A DNA stretch of 55,207 nt from contig CALFEQ010000048.1 in the NCBI GenBank assembly GCA_937949945.1, forward strand, positions 1 through 55,207, written 5' to 3'. Below are positions 12,247 to 21,245 of the stretch, one piece after another (position 1 is the stretch's first letter; each line of letters begins with the position of its first letter). The translations under genes were made by a program, and so were the position numbers. The DNA is from an uncultured Myxococcales bacterium (GTDB taxonomy: Bacteria; Myxococcota_A; Polyangia; Polyangiales; Polyangiaceae). Below the pieces are notes generated by a model, which saw nothing but the letters and a program-made list of their open reading frames with translations, had not been told where the DNA came from and searched no databases.

Positions 12247-13569
12247 TCAGACGCTCGGGACCGAGCGCTCCGGGTCGAGCGTGTGGATGCAGAGGCCGGT
12301 CAGCACCTTCGGGTAGAAGAACGTGCTCTTCTGAGGCATGACCTCGCCGGCCTCGGCGACCTCGCGGACCTGGCTCACGGGCGTGCCGTTCATGAGGAAG
12401 AGGGTCTGGCCCTTGCCCCCGCGGAGCTCGGCGAGCGCGGCCGCCGCGTCCTGCGGGTACCAGATGTTCGTCTTCGCGGCCTGTGCCTCGGGGGTGATGC
12501 CGAGGACGGGCTCGAGGATGCCCATGTGGAGGAGGGCGACGTCCGTCTTGCGCAGCGCCGGGACGCGCTTGCCGAGGATGGGGTGCTTCCCGAGGTCGAT
12601 CCCCACCTTGAGCGCGAGGAGCGAGGCTCGGCCGTCGCCGGCGCACATGACGAGCGACGGGCGCTCCTTCCCGCTCTTCGCGAGCGCGTCGACGTAGACC
12701 TCGGCGCTCGCGCCCGGCGGCAGGGGCGTCACGTCGAACAGCTCGGACGCGCCTTTCTGCGCCTCCTCGAAATCGAACCGCGGCAGCGAGTGGACGTGCC
12801 GATGCGTCGGGAAGACGACGAGGTCGGGGTCGTCCCCGTTGGCGAAGAACTCGAGGAAGAAGGCGTGCTCGGGCCGCTCGCGCGTGCTCTTCGGCGCCTC
12901 CTTCGAGTAGCGGAGGGCCGTCTCGTAGCGGTGATGCCCGTCGGCGATGAGGAGCGACGACTTCGCGACGACCTCGACGATCGTGCGGAGCGCGTCCTTG
13001 TCCGTCACCTTCGAGAGGCGATGCTCGACGCCGTCGGGCGTCTGGAACGCCGCGAGCTCCTTCGCCGTGGCGAGCGGTGCGTCGAGCGCGCGCTCGGGAT
13101 CGCGGTAGAGCAAGAAGCCGGGCGAGAGGTTCGTGCGCGTGGCGCGGAACAGCTTGAGGCGGTCCTCCTTCGGACCGGACAGCGTGCGCTCGTGCGGCAG
13201 CACGATCCCCTTGTCGAGGTCGACGAGCCGGACGAGGCCGAGGAAGCCGCGTCGCGTCCGCCGCGCCCCGCCTCCCGGCGGCGTGAACGTCTGGTCGTAG
13301 CGGTAGAACGCGGGCTCCTCGTCGCGGACGAGGACGCCCTCCTTGCGCCACGCCTCGAACAGCTCGCGCGCCCGCTCGTACTTCGTGTCGCCCTCCCCCT
13401 CCGGGAGGATCAGCTTCACGACGTTGTGCGGATGCCGTGCCGCCAGCTCGGCGCGTTGCTCGGCGTCGATCACGTCGTACGGCGGAGCGACGACGCTCGC
13501 GAGCCCACCCGAGCCGGCGAGGCGTGCGAGGTCGTAACGGAGCGGCGTGAGCGGTGCGATCTCGGCCAT
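12247..13569 (-). CDS. DUF1015 family protein
   Basis: The 440-residue cytosolic protein shows hallmarks of the DUF1015 family: ASVVAPPYDVIDAEQRAELA near the N-terminus, HPHNVVKLILPEG, LVRLVDLDKGIVLPHERTL, and SLLIADGHHRYETALRY in the middle. The function of the family is not firmly established. The start is ATG 13569. It lies 59 nt downstream of the DUF1566 gene on the same strand, so it could be the last gene of the kinase C operon or have its own promoter in that short gap. Confidence 0.88.
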   Translation of the reverse strand: MAEIAPLTPLRYDLARLAGSGGLASVVAPPYDVIDAEQRAELAARHPHNVVKLILPEGEGDTKYERARELFEAWRKEGVLVRDEEPAFYRYDQTFTPPGGGARRTRRGFLGLVRLVDLDKGIVLPHERTLSGPKEDRLKLFRATRTNLSPGFLLYRDPERALDAPLATAKELAAFQTPDGVEHRLSKVTDKDALRTIVEVVAKSSLLIADGHHRYETALRYSKEAPKSTRERPEHAFFLEFFANGDDPDLVVFPTHRHVHSLPRFDFEEAQKGASELFDVTPLPPGASAEVYVDALAKSGKERPSLVMCAGDGRASLLALKVGIDLGKHPILGKRVPALRKTDVALLHMGILEPVLGITPEAQAAKTNIWYPQDAAAALAELRGGKGQTLFLMNGTPVSQVREVAEAGEVMPQKSTFFYPKVLTGLCIHTLDPERSVPSV

Positions 13570-13628
13570 GCGCGTTCGCTACCACACCCGAGGGGCGGGT
13601 CGAAGAGGGCCGTCGCTCCGGCTTCGAA

Positions 13629-14108
13629 TCAGGGGTTCGGCTTGAACGCGACGCAGCGCACGTACCGGGCGTCGTCGGGGTGCGCCAGCCGGGTCTCGCC
13701 CGTTTGGAAATCGACCGTCCAGACTTGCCCGTCCGGATTGACCGACGAGGTCCAGTACGCTTTGTCGGTGGGCGTCTGGGCGCCGAACGCGAACTGGTCG
13801 ATCATCTTCGGGACGTTCTTGAGCTGCGTCTCGTCGTAGGTGTAGTGCGGCTCCTCGTCGACGATGGTGAGGAGCTCCTTCAGGGTCGGCAGACGAGTCC
13901 CCGACGCGCAGCTCGCGTCTGCGAACGGAAGGGGCCCCGACACGAGCCGGTCCCACTCGAGGCCGGTCTTCCGGTCTTTGATCTTGAGCGTCTCGGCGGA
14001 GAAAAACTCGTACTGATCCCTCGGCGCGTCCGCGAGCACCGGCGACGCGATCACGAGCGCCACGACGACGCCGCGGAGAGGGAAGCGAGCTCGGGTCCTG
14101 CTCATCAT
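13629..14108 (-). CDS. Secreted DUF1566 protein
   Basis: The 159-residue protein has an N-terminal signal sequence (hydrophobic VVVALVIASPVLADA) and one DUF1566 module: TGLEWDR, LPTLKELLTIVD, YWTSSVNPDGQVWTVDF and VRCV. DUF1566 is found in extracytoplasmic proteins and is structurally related to formylglycine-generating/lectin-type folds; the ligand is unknown. Its ATG overlaps the stop codon of the preceding DUF1566 gene (ATGA), so translation is coupled. A start at 14105 is equally possible. Confidence 0.85.
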   Translation of the reverse strand: MMSRTRARFPLRGVVVALVIASPVLADAPRDQYEFFSAETLKIKDRKTGLEWDRLVSGPLPFADASCASGTRLPTLKELLTIVDEEPHYTYDETQLKNVPKMIDQFAFGAQTPTDKAYWTSSVNPDGQVWTVDFQTGETRLAHPDDARYVRCVAFKPNP

Positions 14109-14776
14109 GGGCGATCCTTCACGCAGCGAACGGCGGCACTCGTGCCCGCATGCAGCTTGGCGAGCCCTCCGCTTCCGAAGTCGACGACCCAGTACTGCCG
14201 TTCGGGCTCGAAGGGCCGGACCTCGGAGCTCGTCCAGTGCGCGACGGGCAGCGTCCCCTCGAACGTCGCGGCGATCTTCGCGGTGCCTTGCTTGGACAGG
14301 TCGAGCAACGTGACGAGCTCGATGCGGCTGGGCAGGCGCCACGGCCCGTTCGGGAGCCGGTCGCAGAGGGCCTTCGCTTGCTCGAAGGGCATCGGGCTGC
14401 CTGCCTCGGAGGGCATCGGGTGCGCCCACACGAGCCCCGTCACGTCGTCGACGAAGCCGCCCGTGGTCGCGCTGTACGAGAGCGGGTTGTCGACCGAATC
14501 CGGCGACGCGTCCGGCGGAACGTAGTTCGGCATCGGCCACGCGGCCCAGCGCACCGGCTGCGTGCCCGAAGCGTCGCCCCTGCCGCCTCCATCGGTCCCG
14601 TCGGTCGCGTCGATCGTCGACGTGTCGGGGAGCCCGCCGCCGTCGCAGACCAGTCCGGTGCACTCGACGCGTTGGTAGTCCGACAGACCGATGATGTCGT
14701 TGCACGCGATCATGGCCGCGGGCACGGCGACGACGCCGGCGAGGGCCGAGAGCATGCGGCGCCTAGAAGGTGCCAT
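14105..14776 (-). CDS. DUF1566 lipoprotein-like protein
   Basis: The 223-residue protein begins MAPSRRRMLSALAGVVA and has a lipobox-like AAMIAC at about residues 20-25, implying membrane anchoring by a lipidated cysteine. A Gly/Asp/Thr-rich linker follows, then a DUF1566 module (VTGLVWAHP, WRLPSRIELVTLLD, HWTSSEVRP, YWVVDFGSGG, VRCV). It starts 14 bp inside the end of the PEGA-like gene and ends overlapping the second DUF1566 gene, so all four genes from kinase C are tightly coupled. The two DUF1566 proteins are divergent paralogues. Confidence 0.85.
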   Translation of the reverse strand: MAPSRRRMLSALAGVVAVPAAMIACNDIIGLSDYQRVECTGLVCDGGGLPDTSTIDATDGTDGGGRGDASGTQPVRWAAWPMPNYVPPDASPDSVDNPLSYSATTGGFVDDVTGLVWAHPMPSEAGSPMPFEQAKALCDRLPNGPWRLPSRIELVTLLDLSKQGTAKIAATFEGTLPVAHWTSSEVRPFEPERQYWVVDFGSGGLAKLHAGTSAAVRCVKDRP

Positions 14777-15851
14777 GGATCCCTGCCCCTCCGAGTCCGA
14801 GCACCGGCGTCACGGTCGGCCGCGACGGCTTCGGCGCGCTCGCCGTTCGAGGCGGCAGCGCGCCCGACTTCGACGAGGACGTCGCGAGCATGGAGACGAC
14901 GCCCGCGCCGAGCCCGATCCCCGCGATCACGAAGAACGCGGTGCTCACGTTGCCCCAGGTCTTCGCGGACTCGAGATCGTCGTGCAGCTCGCGACCGCAC
15001 TGCTTGTTCGTGCATTTGTCCGCCAGGTCGCTCTCCCCGGACATCGCGGCGAGGCCGGCCGCCGTACCGACCAGCGCCGCGACGCCGCCGACGGTGAACG
15101 CGACCACGGGGAAAACATTGCTCCTCTTCTTCTCCGGAGCCGGCAGAGGCGAGGTAGCGCCCTGCCCCGCGCCGACGACGGGCGCCGGCTGCTCACCCGC
15201 GGGCGGCGGCTGGACGATGAGCTCGACGTCGCGGACCTCGCCCTCCTTCGTCTCGAGCGTCGCCTTGGTCTCGACGCCGCTGCCGACCCTGGCGCTGATG
15301 GTGTGCGTACCCGGGTTCACGGCGCGCGGCTCACCGAGCGCCGCCGGCGGGATCGTGACGCCGTCGACGACGACCGTGGGCTCCCATCCGGCAGGCACGC
15401 CCGAGACCTTGATGCGGAGCGCGCCGATCTTCGCTTTCTCGGCCTCGGCGATGCGCGCGGCCTCCGCGCGCGCCTCTTGCGAGCGCTGCGTCTCCTGAGG
15501 CAGCGGCGGGATGCGCCCGACGCCGAGGCAGATCTCGCGAGCCTCGACCGGCTGCCCGAGCGCCGCGTGCGCCTTGCAGAGCTCGACCCCCGTGATGGGC
15601 GTGTTGCCGAGCGCATGCGCTGCGCGGAACTTCTCGAGGGCGCCCTTCATGTCGCCCTTGTCGCGCAGCTCGATGCCCTCGTTGTAGAGTCGCCGCGCCG
15701 ACTCGATGTCGGCCGCCGTCCGCTGCGCGCCGGCGACGCCGGGCGCCGACGCCAGAGCCGCGAACAGGAGCACGGCGAAGGTCCTTCCGCCGAAGAGCGC
15801 GCGCCGCTCTCGTCGGCGACGCGGCGATCCAAGCTCTCTAGAAGATGTCAT
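14763..15851 (-). CDS. TPR/PEGA-like envelope protein 1
   Basis: The 362-residue protein has a signal sequence (about 23-42, ending GVAGAQ), a TPR-like region (ESARRLYNEGIELRDKGDMKGALEKF), a long helix, a beta-rich PEGA-like domain (VVVDGVTIPPAALGEPRAVNPGTH is the core, split here as VVVDGVTIPP and VNPGTH), then two hydrophobic segments enclosing a CTNKQC pair and GNVSTAF. It ends GIHGTF. The same architecture recurs in the gene at 23009-23995. The ATG lies 14 bp before the kinase C stop (overlap ATGACATCTTCTAG). Probably periplasmic; partner unknown. Confidence 0.8.
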   Translation of the reverse strand: MTSSRELGSPRRRRERRALFGGRTFAVLLFAALASAPGVAGAQRTAADIESARRLYNEGIELRDKGDMKGALEKFRAAHALGNTPITGVELCKAHAALGQPVEAREICLGVGRIPPLPQETQRSQEARAEAARIAEAEKAKIGALRIKVSGVPAGWEPTVVVDGVTIPPAALGEPRAVNPGTHTISARVGSGVETKATLETKEGEVRDVELIVQPPPAGEQPAPVVGAGQGATSPLPAPEKKRSNVFPVVAFTVGGVAALVGTAAGLAAMSGESDLADKCTNKQCGRELHDDLESAKTWGNVSTAFFVIAGIGLGAGVVSMLATSSSKSGALPPRTASAPKPSRPTVTPVLGLGGAGIHGTF

Positions 15852-17256
15852 GACCGGTGGGGGCGGCGGGCGGAGCTGCCGTCGTCGCCGAAGGTAAGGG
15901 AGGACGTTGCGAAGTAGAAGTGGCAGGCGCTCGAGCCGCCGCCTGCCCGGCCGCCTTGACGGTGGGACGCCCTCCGCGCGCCGAGGGCTTGTCGACCGGA
16001 GGCGTCCCCGGCGCCTCCGCGCTCGCGGTCACCGCGGTCGTCGTGCTCGACGCGGGGTCCGGCGGGCTCGGAGCCGGCGCAGCAGCGGTCGTCTCGGCGC
16101 CCGTCGTCGTCGCGACCGGTTCGGCGCTCGGCCCCGGCGGCGGTGTCGACGTCTCGGCGACGACCGCCCGACCACGCACGAGGGCGTTCTGCCGGTACGC
16201 GGTCACGCCGACGAACGTCCCCACGCCGAGGACACCGGCGAAGGCGACGAGCGCGAGCACGCGGTTGCGCGTCGAAGCGCTCGTCGGGGTACGGACCACG
16301 CCGGACTCGGTGGTCGCGCCCGCCACGAGCGCCGGCATGCGAGCCGCGTCGGGGTTCGACCCCGTGCGCGAGCGCGGCACCTCGACCGAGCGAGGCGCCT
16401 CCCCTCCGAGCGCTACGGCGAGCGCCTCGGCCATCTCCTTGGCGCTGCCGAAACGCTCCGTCACCGGTCGAGCGCACGCGCGGTGGAACCACGCATCGAC
16501 CGCGGGCGGCAGGTCCTTCACGTACTGCGACGGGAACGGGAGCGGATCGGAGTGGATGCGGATGGCGAGGCCGCCCATCGTCTCGGCGTCGAAGGGCTTG
16601 CAGCCGGTGAGCGCCTCGAACACGACGACGCCGACCGACCAGAGGTCGCTCCGGTAGTCGACGTTCTTCGAGCCGAGGATCTGCTCCGGGCTCATGTAGA
16701 AGGGCGATCCGATCATCGCGCCGGTCTTCGTGGCGCTGTCGATGTTCGGGACGTCGACGCCCTTCGCGATGCCGAAGTCCAGGAGCTTGACGAAGACCTC
16801 GCCGCTGCCTGCGTCGCAGAGGAAGATGTTTCCCGGCTTGATGTCACGGTGGACGATCCCCCGCTCGTGCGCGCGGTCGAGGGCACGGGCGAGCTGCGTG
16901 ACGATCTCGACGACGAGATGCGGCGGGCACCTGCCCTCCGCATCGAGGTACGCGCCGAGGTCGCGCCCCTCGAGGAGCTCCATGACGATGTACGGGACGC
17001 CGTCGGCCGTGAAGCCGTGATCGAACGTCTGCACGACGTGCGGGCTCTTCACCTGCGCGGCGGCGGCGGCCTCGCGCGAGAAGCGCTCGGTCGCTTCCTT
17101 GCTGTCCTTCAGGTCGTTCGCGATGAACTTCACGACGACCTGCGTCCGCAGCGCGAGGTGATCGGCGACCCACACCGAGCCCATCCCGCCCGCTCCCAGA
17201 GGGCGAACGAGCCTGACGCTGGGCGTCACCATCATCCCCGCGTACGCCTCGGGCAC
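15838..17256 (-). CDS. Membrane-anchored serine/threonine protein kinase C
   Basis: With the GTG start at 17256 (VPEAYAGMMVTPSVRLV) the protein has 472 residues. The kinase domain starts at once: LGAGGMGSVW near residue 20, Lys43 in VVVKFI, HRDIKPGN at 136, DFG at 160-162, SPEQ. A membrane segment follows at about 332-352, then a Pro/Thr/Ala-rich presumed periplasmic tail ending GHDIF. Longer starts at 17439 or 17412 and a shorter ATG at 17235 are possible; no strong ribosome binding site decides. It heads a four-gene overlapping unit with a PEGA-like and two DUF1566 proteins, suggesting envelope-related signalling. Confidence 0.85.
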   Translation of the reverse strand: MPEAYAGMMVTPSVRLVRPLGAGGMGSVWVADHLALRTQVVVKFIANDLKDSKEATERFSREAAAAAQVKSPHVVQTFDHGFTADGVPYIVMELLEGRDLGAYLDAEGRCPPHLVVEIVTQLARALDRAHERGIVHRDIKPGNIFLCDAGSGEVFVKLLDFGIAKGVDVPNIDSATKTGAMIGSPFYMSPEQILGSKNVDYRSDLWSVGVVVFEALTGCKPFDAETMGGLAIRIHSDPLPFPSQYVKDLPPAVDAWFHRACARPVTERFGSAKEMAEALAVALGGEAPRSVEVPRSRTGSNPDAARMPALVAGATTESGVVRTPTSASTRNRVLALVAFAGVLGVGTFVGVTAYRQNALVRGRAVVAETSTPPPGPSAEPVATTTGAETTAAAPAPSPPDPASSTTTAVTASAEAPGTPPVDKPSARGGRPTVKAAGQAAARAPATSTSQRPPLPSATTAAPPAAPTGHDIF

Positions 17257-17520
17257 GAGAAAAGGATGCGTGAGGGGTCGATCTTCCGCAACATCTTTGG
17301 CGGCATCCGCGCGGTCCGCCTGCACGACGACGCGGGCGCTCGCTTCGCTGCTCGCGCGGGTGTCGGCCGTCGTTCGTTCGAGACGACGCGAGCCTCGCTC
17401 CGCGAAGACCATGACAGCGTCGCCATGGGAGTGGCACATCCGAGAGCGCCGGCGCTGCGCGATTCTCCGATCATTCCCGATCCCGAGAGCTTGGCCCGCC
17501 GGATGCTATCCTCGCGTTGC

Positions 17521-18693
17521 ATGACGTATGCGAAGGCGAGCTTCCTCGGTGTCGTGGGTGCCGTAATCGTGGCGGTCGGCTCGGCGTGCTCGGGGATCGC
17601 CGCGTCGGAGGACGGCCCGAACGGGGCTCCCTCGTTCGAGAACCCGGACGCCGCCTCCGAAGCGGCCGATCCCGGCCCCAGAGCCCCCGGCGCACCCAGC
17701 GCGAGCGGCGTCGTGCTCGTGCACGCGGCGGCGTTCCCGGCCTTCCGCCTCTGCTTCGAGAACATGCCCGAGCTGAAGCCGCAGCCCGACTCGAAGATCA
17801 TGCCGCAGGCGAACGTCGTCGGCGTCGAGGTGGGAAGCGTCGTCCGCCTCGATCCGATGAAGGCGCCCGGACGCATCTACGTGATGAACGAGCGCGACGT
17901 GCGCACGAACGATTTCACGTGCGGAGAGCTCCTCGACGATCCGTCCAAGAAGCTCGTCGTCGACAAGGACTACCACGTCGCGAACGAAATCGACCATCCC
18001 CTCGGCGAAGGCCGGGTCGACGTCCTCGCGATCACCGGGTGTGGAGGGAAGGCCTTCTTGAACTACCTCGAGACGGACGAGACGAACTGCGACGAGGGCG
18101 CCTCCCGGAAGTGGGACGTGACGAAGGGCAACCTCGAGGCGCGCGTCATCCCGCTCGAGCCGTCGCCCGTGGGCGCGACGGAGTCGAGCCTTCCCGTGCA
18201 GCTCGTCCACCTCGCGCCGAAGCTGCAGGCGATGGTCGGCTCCGGCACGCTCGAGATCCGCTTCGGCGACCTCGCCGACTCCGGAGAGCTGCTGCAAACG
18301 GTCGCGAGCGGGATCCCGCTCTTCGAGAAAGGCGACGCCGTCACGCTCCAAGTCGACCAGACGAACCTCGGCGTCTACGGCACGCACGGCTTCCGGATCA
18401 CCGTGCGCGACCAAGGGACGACCAAGTTCGAGATCGACCAGTCGCTCGCCTCGATCCAGCAGCTCTCCTCGCCCCGCGATACGCCGGATGCGTACTACCG
18501 GACACCGTCGAACTACGCCCTCCTCTTGCTGGGCGATCCTTCCGTGGGCGAGGCGACGGACGGCGGGCCGATCACGAGCCGCCGGCAGGTGCAGCTCCTC
18601 GCGATCCCCGTGCTCGATCCGTCGCAGGTCCCGGAGCAGCCCGACGCCGGCGTCGATGCCGCAGCCGTCGAGGAGGACGCCGGCGCTCCGTGA
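17521..18693 (+). CDS. Predicted lipoprotein of unknown function
   Basis: The 390-residue protein has a lipoprotein signal (MTYAKASFLGVVGAVIVAVG, lipobox GSAC, Cys23), a short Asp/Pro/Ala-rich linker, and a beta-rich body beginning VVLVHAAAFPAFRLCF, vaguely reminiscent of DUF4397-type repeats, with scattered cysteines (FTCGEL, GCGG, TNCDEG). I do not recognise a characterised family. At 17491-17506, TTGGCCCG and ATGCT are spaced with 10 nt between GG and GC as in -24/-12 sigma-54 promoters, but this lies so close to the start that it is only a weak candidate. The gene is convergent with purD (25 nt). Confidence 0.8.
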   Translation: MTYAKASFLGVVGAVIVAVGSACSGIAASEDGPNGAPSFENPDAASEAADPGPRAPGAPSASGVVLVHAAAFPAFRLCFENMPELKPQPDSKIMPQANVVGVEVGSVVRLDPMKAPGRIYVMNERDVRTNDFTCGELLDDPSKKLVVDKDYHVANEIDHPLGEGRVDVLAITGCGGKAFLNYLETDETNCDEGASRKWDVTKGNLEARVIPLEPSPVGATESSLPVQLVHLAPKLQAMVGSGTLEIRFGDLADSGELLQTVASGIPLFEKGDAVTLQVDQTNLGVYGTHGFRITVRDQGTTKFEIDQSLASIQQLSSPRDTPDAYYRTPSNYALLLLGDPSVGEATDGGPITSRRQVQLLAIPVLDPSQVPEQPDAGVDAAAVEEDAGAP

Positions 18694-18718
18694 CGCTGCT
18701 CCCGGGCGGCCGGCCTGC

Positions 18719-20008
18719 TCACGCGCGCGCGCGGCCGAGCGCGCGATGGCCGATGTCGCCGCGGTGATGCTCGCCGCGCCAGCGGATGCGCGAGACGCCC
18801 TCGTACGCGAGCTCGCGCGCCTCGGCCAGCGACGCCGCGTGCGCGCCGACGGTCAGGACGCGACCACCGGCCGTCACGAAGGCGTCGCCGTCGCGCTTGG
18901 TACCTGCATGATACACGTGAACGCGTCCGCCCTCGAGCTGCCCCTGCGCGTCGAGGCCCTCGATGCGATCGCCGGTGACCGGCGTCGCGGGGTAGCGCTC
19001 GGCCGCCATCACGACCGAAAGCGCCGCGCCCTCGCGCGTCTTCGCCTCGAAGCCGGACAGATCGCCACGCGCCGCGCCGTCGAGCAACGCGAACCAGTCG
19101 CCGTCGAGCATCGGGACGAGGACCGTCGCCTCCGGATCGCCGAAGCGCACGTTGAACTCGAGGACGTACGGCCGCCCGCGATCGATCATGAGGCCGACGA
19201 AGAGCACCCCGTGGAACGGAGCGCCCGCATCCGCCATCGCGCGCAGCGTCGGCGTCACGATCGCGCTCATGATCTCGCGCTCGACCTCGGGCGTGACGAC
19301 GGGCGCGGGCGCGTACGCGCCCATGCCGCCGGTGTTCGGGCCGCGATCGCCGTCGTGGACGCGCTTGTGGTCCTGGGCGGCGACGAGCGGGACGGCGCGC
19401 GTCCCGTCGCAGACGACGTGGAAGCTCGCTTCTTCCCCCGGGAGCAGCTCCTCGACGACGACGACCCGCCCGGCGTCTCCGAGCTCGCGACGGACGAGCA
19501 TGCGATCGATCGCGTCGCACGCCTCCTCGACGCTCGACGCGACGACGACGCCCTTGCCGGCGCAGAGACCGTCGGCCTTCACGACCATGGGCCGACCGGC
19601 GGCGCGCACGTGCGCCTTCGCCGCTTCGGCGTCGTCGAACACCGCGAAGTCCGCCGTCGGGACGCCCGCGCGCCGACAGAGATCCTTCATGAACGCCTTC
19701 GATCCCTCGAGGCGCGCCGCCGCGCGAGAGGGCCCGAACGCCCGGATCCCGCGTGCCTCGAGCGCATCGACGAGCCCGAGCGTCAGCGGGAGCTCGGGCC
19801 CGATGACCACGAGGTCGACGCGCTCCTTCACGGCGAGCTCGACGAGACCGTCCGTGTCCGACGCCGCGACCGCGACGTTTCTCCCGATCGAGGCCGTTCC
19901 GGCGTTCCCCGGAGCGAAGAGCAGCTCGTGCGTGCCGGCGCTCCGAGCCAGGCCGGCTCCGAGCGCGTGCTCCCGTGCTCCACCACCGACGATGAGGATG
20001 CGCGCCAT
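18719..20008 (-). CDS. purD: Phosphoribosylamine-glycine ligase
   Basis: ATP-grasp enzyme for the second step of purine synthesis, joining phosphoribosylamine and glycine. The 429-residue protein starts at ATG 20008 (MARILIVGGGAREHAL). Recognisable segments are FAPGNAGT, LVVIGPELPL, GPSRAAARLEGSKAFMKDL, VKADGLCAGKGVV, PNTGGMGAYAP and LEFNVRFGDPE. An ATG six codons upstream is less likely because family members begin at the beta strand ILIVGGG. It is divergent from the PilZ-like gene with 40 nt between starts. purE and purK lie about 30 kb away. Confidence 0.97.
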   Translation of the reverse strand: MARILIVGGGAREHALGAGLARSAGTHELLFAPGNAGTASIGRNVAVAASDTDGLVELAVKERVDLVVIGPELPLTLGLVDALEARGIRAFGPSRAAARLEGSKAFMKDLCRRAGVPTADFAVFDDAEAAKAHVRAAGRPMVVKADGLCAGKGVVVASSVEEACDAIDRMLVRRELGDAGRVVVVEELLPGEEASFHVVCDGTRAVPLVAAQDHKRVHDGDRGPNTGGMGAYAPAPVVTPEVEREIMSAIVTPTLRAMADAGAPFHGVLFVGLMIDRGRPYVLEFNVRFGDPEATVLVPMLDGDWFALLDGAARGDLSGFEAKTREGAALSVVMAAERYPATPVTGDRIEGLDAQGQLEGGRVHVYHAGTKRDGDAFVTAGGRVLTVGAHAASLAEARELAYEGVSRIRWRGEHHRGDIGHRALGRARA

Positions 20009-20048
20009 CGGCGCGCCGTCTACCACGCGTGCGTGTTAGCATGAAGCC

Positions 20049-21038
20049 GTGGCCGACAACGCGCGCCCTCCCGTCGCCGTACGCATCGTCCGTCCGTACG
20101 AAACGGAAGAGGCATTTCTCGAGAACGAGCTCGAGACCGTCGGCAAGACGAGCGTCATCCTCATCGGCGCGCATCCGCGCCCGACCGGCGTCATCCTCCG
20201 CTTCGAGGTCACGCTCGCCTCGGGCACGACGGTGCTGCGCGGCGAGGGACGCGTGCTCGGGCACAAGGAGAACGCCTTCCGCGGGCAGCCGGGGCTCGCG
20301 CTGCGCTTCACGCGGCTCGATCCCCGATCGAAGGCCCTCGTCGATCGCGCGGCCGCGATCCGCGAAGCCCGCCTCGCCAACGAGACGCGCTCGGCTTCGG
20401 CCCCTCCGCCCGCACCGCCGGCGGAGCCCGCGCGACCGCCCCAGCGCGCCCCTTCCCCGAGCGACGCGCGCGCCGATGCGAAGCCGGCGCCGTCCCGCCC
20501 GATGAGGCCCAGCGCGCCCTCCATGTCGGTGCCGGCCCCCGATCCCGTGCTCGCGGAGATCCTTTCGTCGCCGACGCCCCCTCCACCCGAGGCGAAAGGC
20601 GGATCTTCTCCGGCCCCCTCTTCGCCTGCCGCCGAGAAGACCGAGCCGCCGAGCGCCACGGAGCAGGCCGCGTCCGCGCCTGCCGCCGAGCCCGTTCCGA
20701 CGGACCAACCTTCGCGGCCGCAGGCGAGCACGATCGTCGACGACGCCGAGGTCCAGACGACCGAGACGAAGTTCGAGATGGACGAGGGCACGGCGGCCTC
20801 CGCGCCCTCGAGCGAGGTCTCCGATCCACCGCCCGCGCCGCACACGAGCGACGTCCCCGCCCCTGCGCCCGCGCCCGCGCGGGCCACCTCGGCGCAGCCC
20901 GCTCCGGCGCAACCCGTGCCACCGTTCACGCGCCCGACCGATCGCGAAGGGCTCCTCGCGCGCCTGCGCCAACGCGCAGCCGCCCTCACCGAAGACCAAG
21001 TGGCGGCGATCCTCGGCGTGCATCCCAATCGGAGCTGA
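20049..21038 (+). CDS. PilZ-like domain protein with long Pro/Ala-rich tail
   Basis: The 329-residue protein starts at GTG 20049. Residues 1-110 are a small beta-rich domain (VRIVRPYETEEAFLENELE, FEVTLASGTTVLRGEGRV, GLALRFTRLDPRSKALVDRA) matching the layout of myxobacterial PilZ-like (TIGR02266-type) proteins; the RxxxR and DxSxxG motifs that bind cyclic di-GMP are not evident, so nucleotide binding is doubtful. A disordered Pro/Ala/Ser region follows (about 118-300), then a short C-terminal helix (REGLLARLRQRAAALTEDQV). No signal peptide or membrane segment. Exact role unknown. Confidence 0.7.
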   Translation: MADNARPPVAVRIVRPYETEEAFLENELETVGKTSVILIGAHPRPTGVILRFEVTLASGTTVLRGEGRVLGHKENAFRGQPGLALRFTRLDPRSKALVDRAAAIREARLANETRSASAPPPAPPAEPARPPQRAPSPSDARADAKPAPSRPMRPSAPSMSVPAPDPVLAEILSSPTPPPPEAKGGSSPAPSSPAAEKTEPPSATEQAASAPAAEPVPTDQPSRPQASTIVDDAEVQTTETKFEMDEGTAASAPSSEVSDPPPAPHTSDVPAPAPAPARATSAQPAPAQPVPPFTRPTDREGLLARLRQRAAALTEDQVAAILGVHPNRS

Positions 21039-21245
21039 GAGCACTATTCCGACCGAGTGCCCGGTCGTCCCGATCGTGCGGCTCTTGCGGGAAGGATGCG
21101 TCTGCGCGCGCACGGCCGAGGTGTGTGCTTTTCACCTGCTCACGTGGTCGCATCACGCACAAAGACCGCGGAGGATGTGGAAAACCTGGGGCCGGTCGAT
21201 CTTCTCGCGTGCGATCCGCTTATGGGCGATACTTGAACCCGGGAG

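Noticed and set aside
17491..17506. Sigma-54 promoter before the lipoprotein gene
   Set aside because: Spacing fits -24/-12 elements but the match is partial and the predicted transcript start is only a few bases from the ATG, so it is not listed as a feature.
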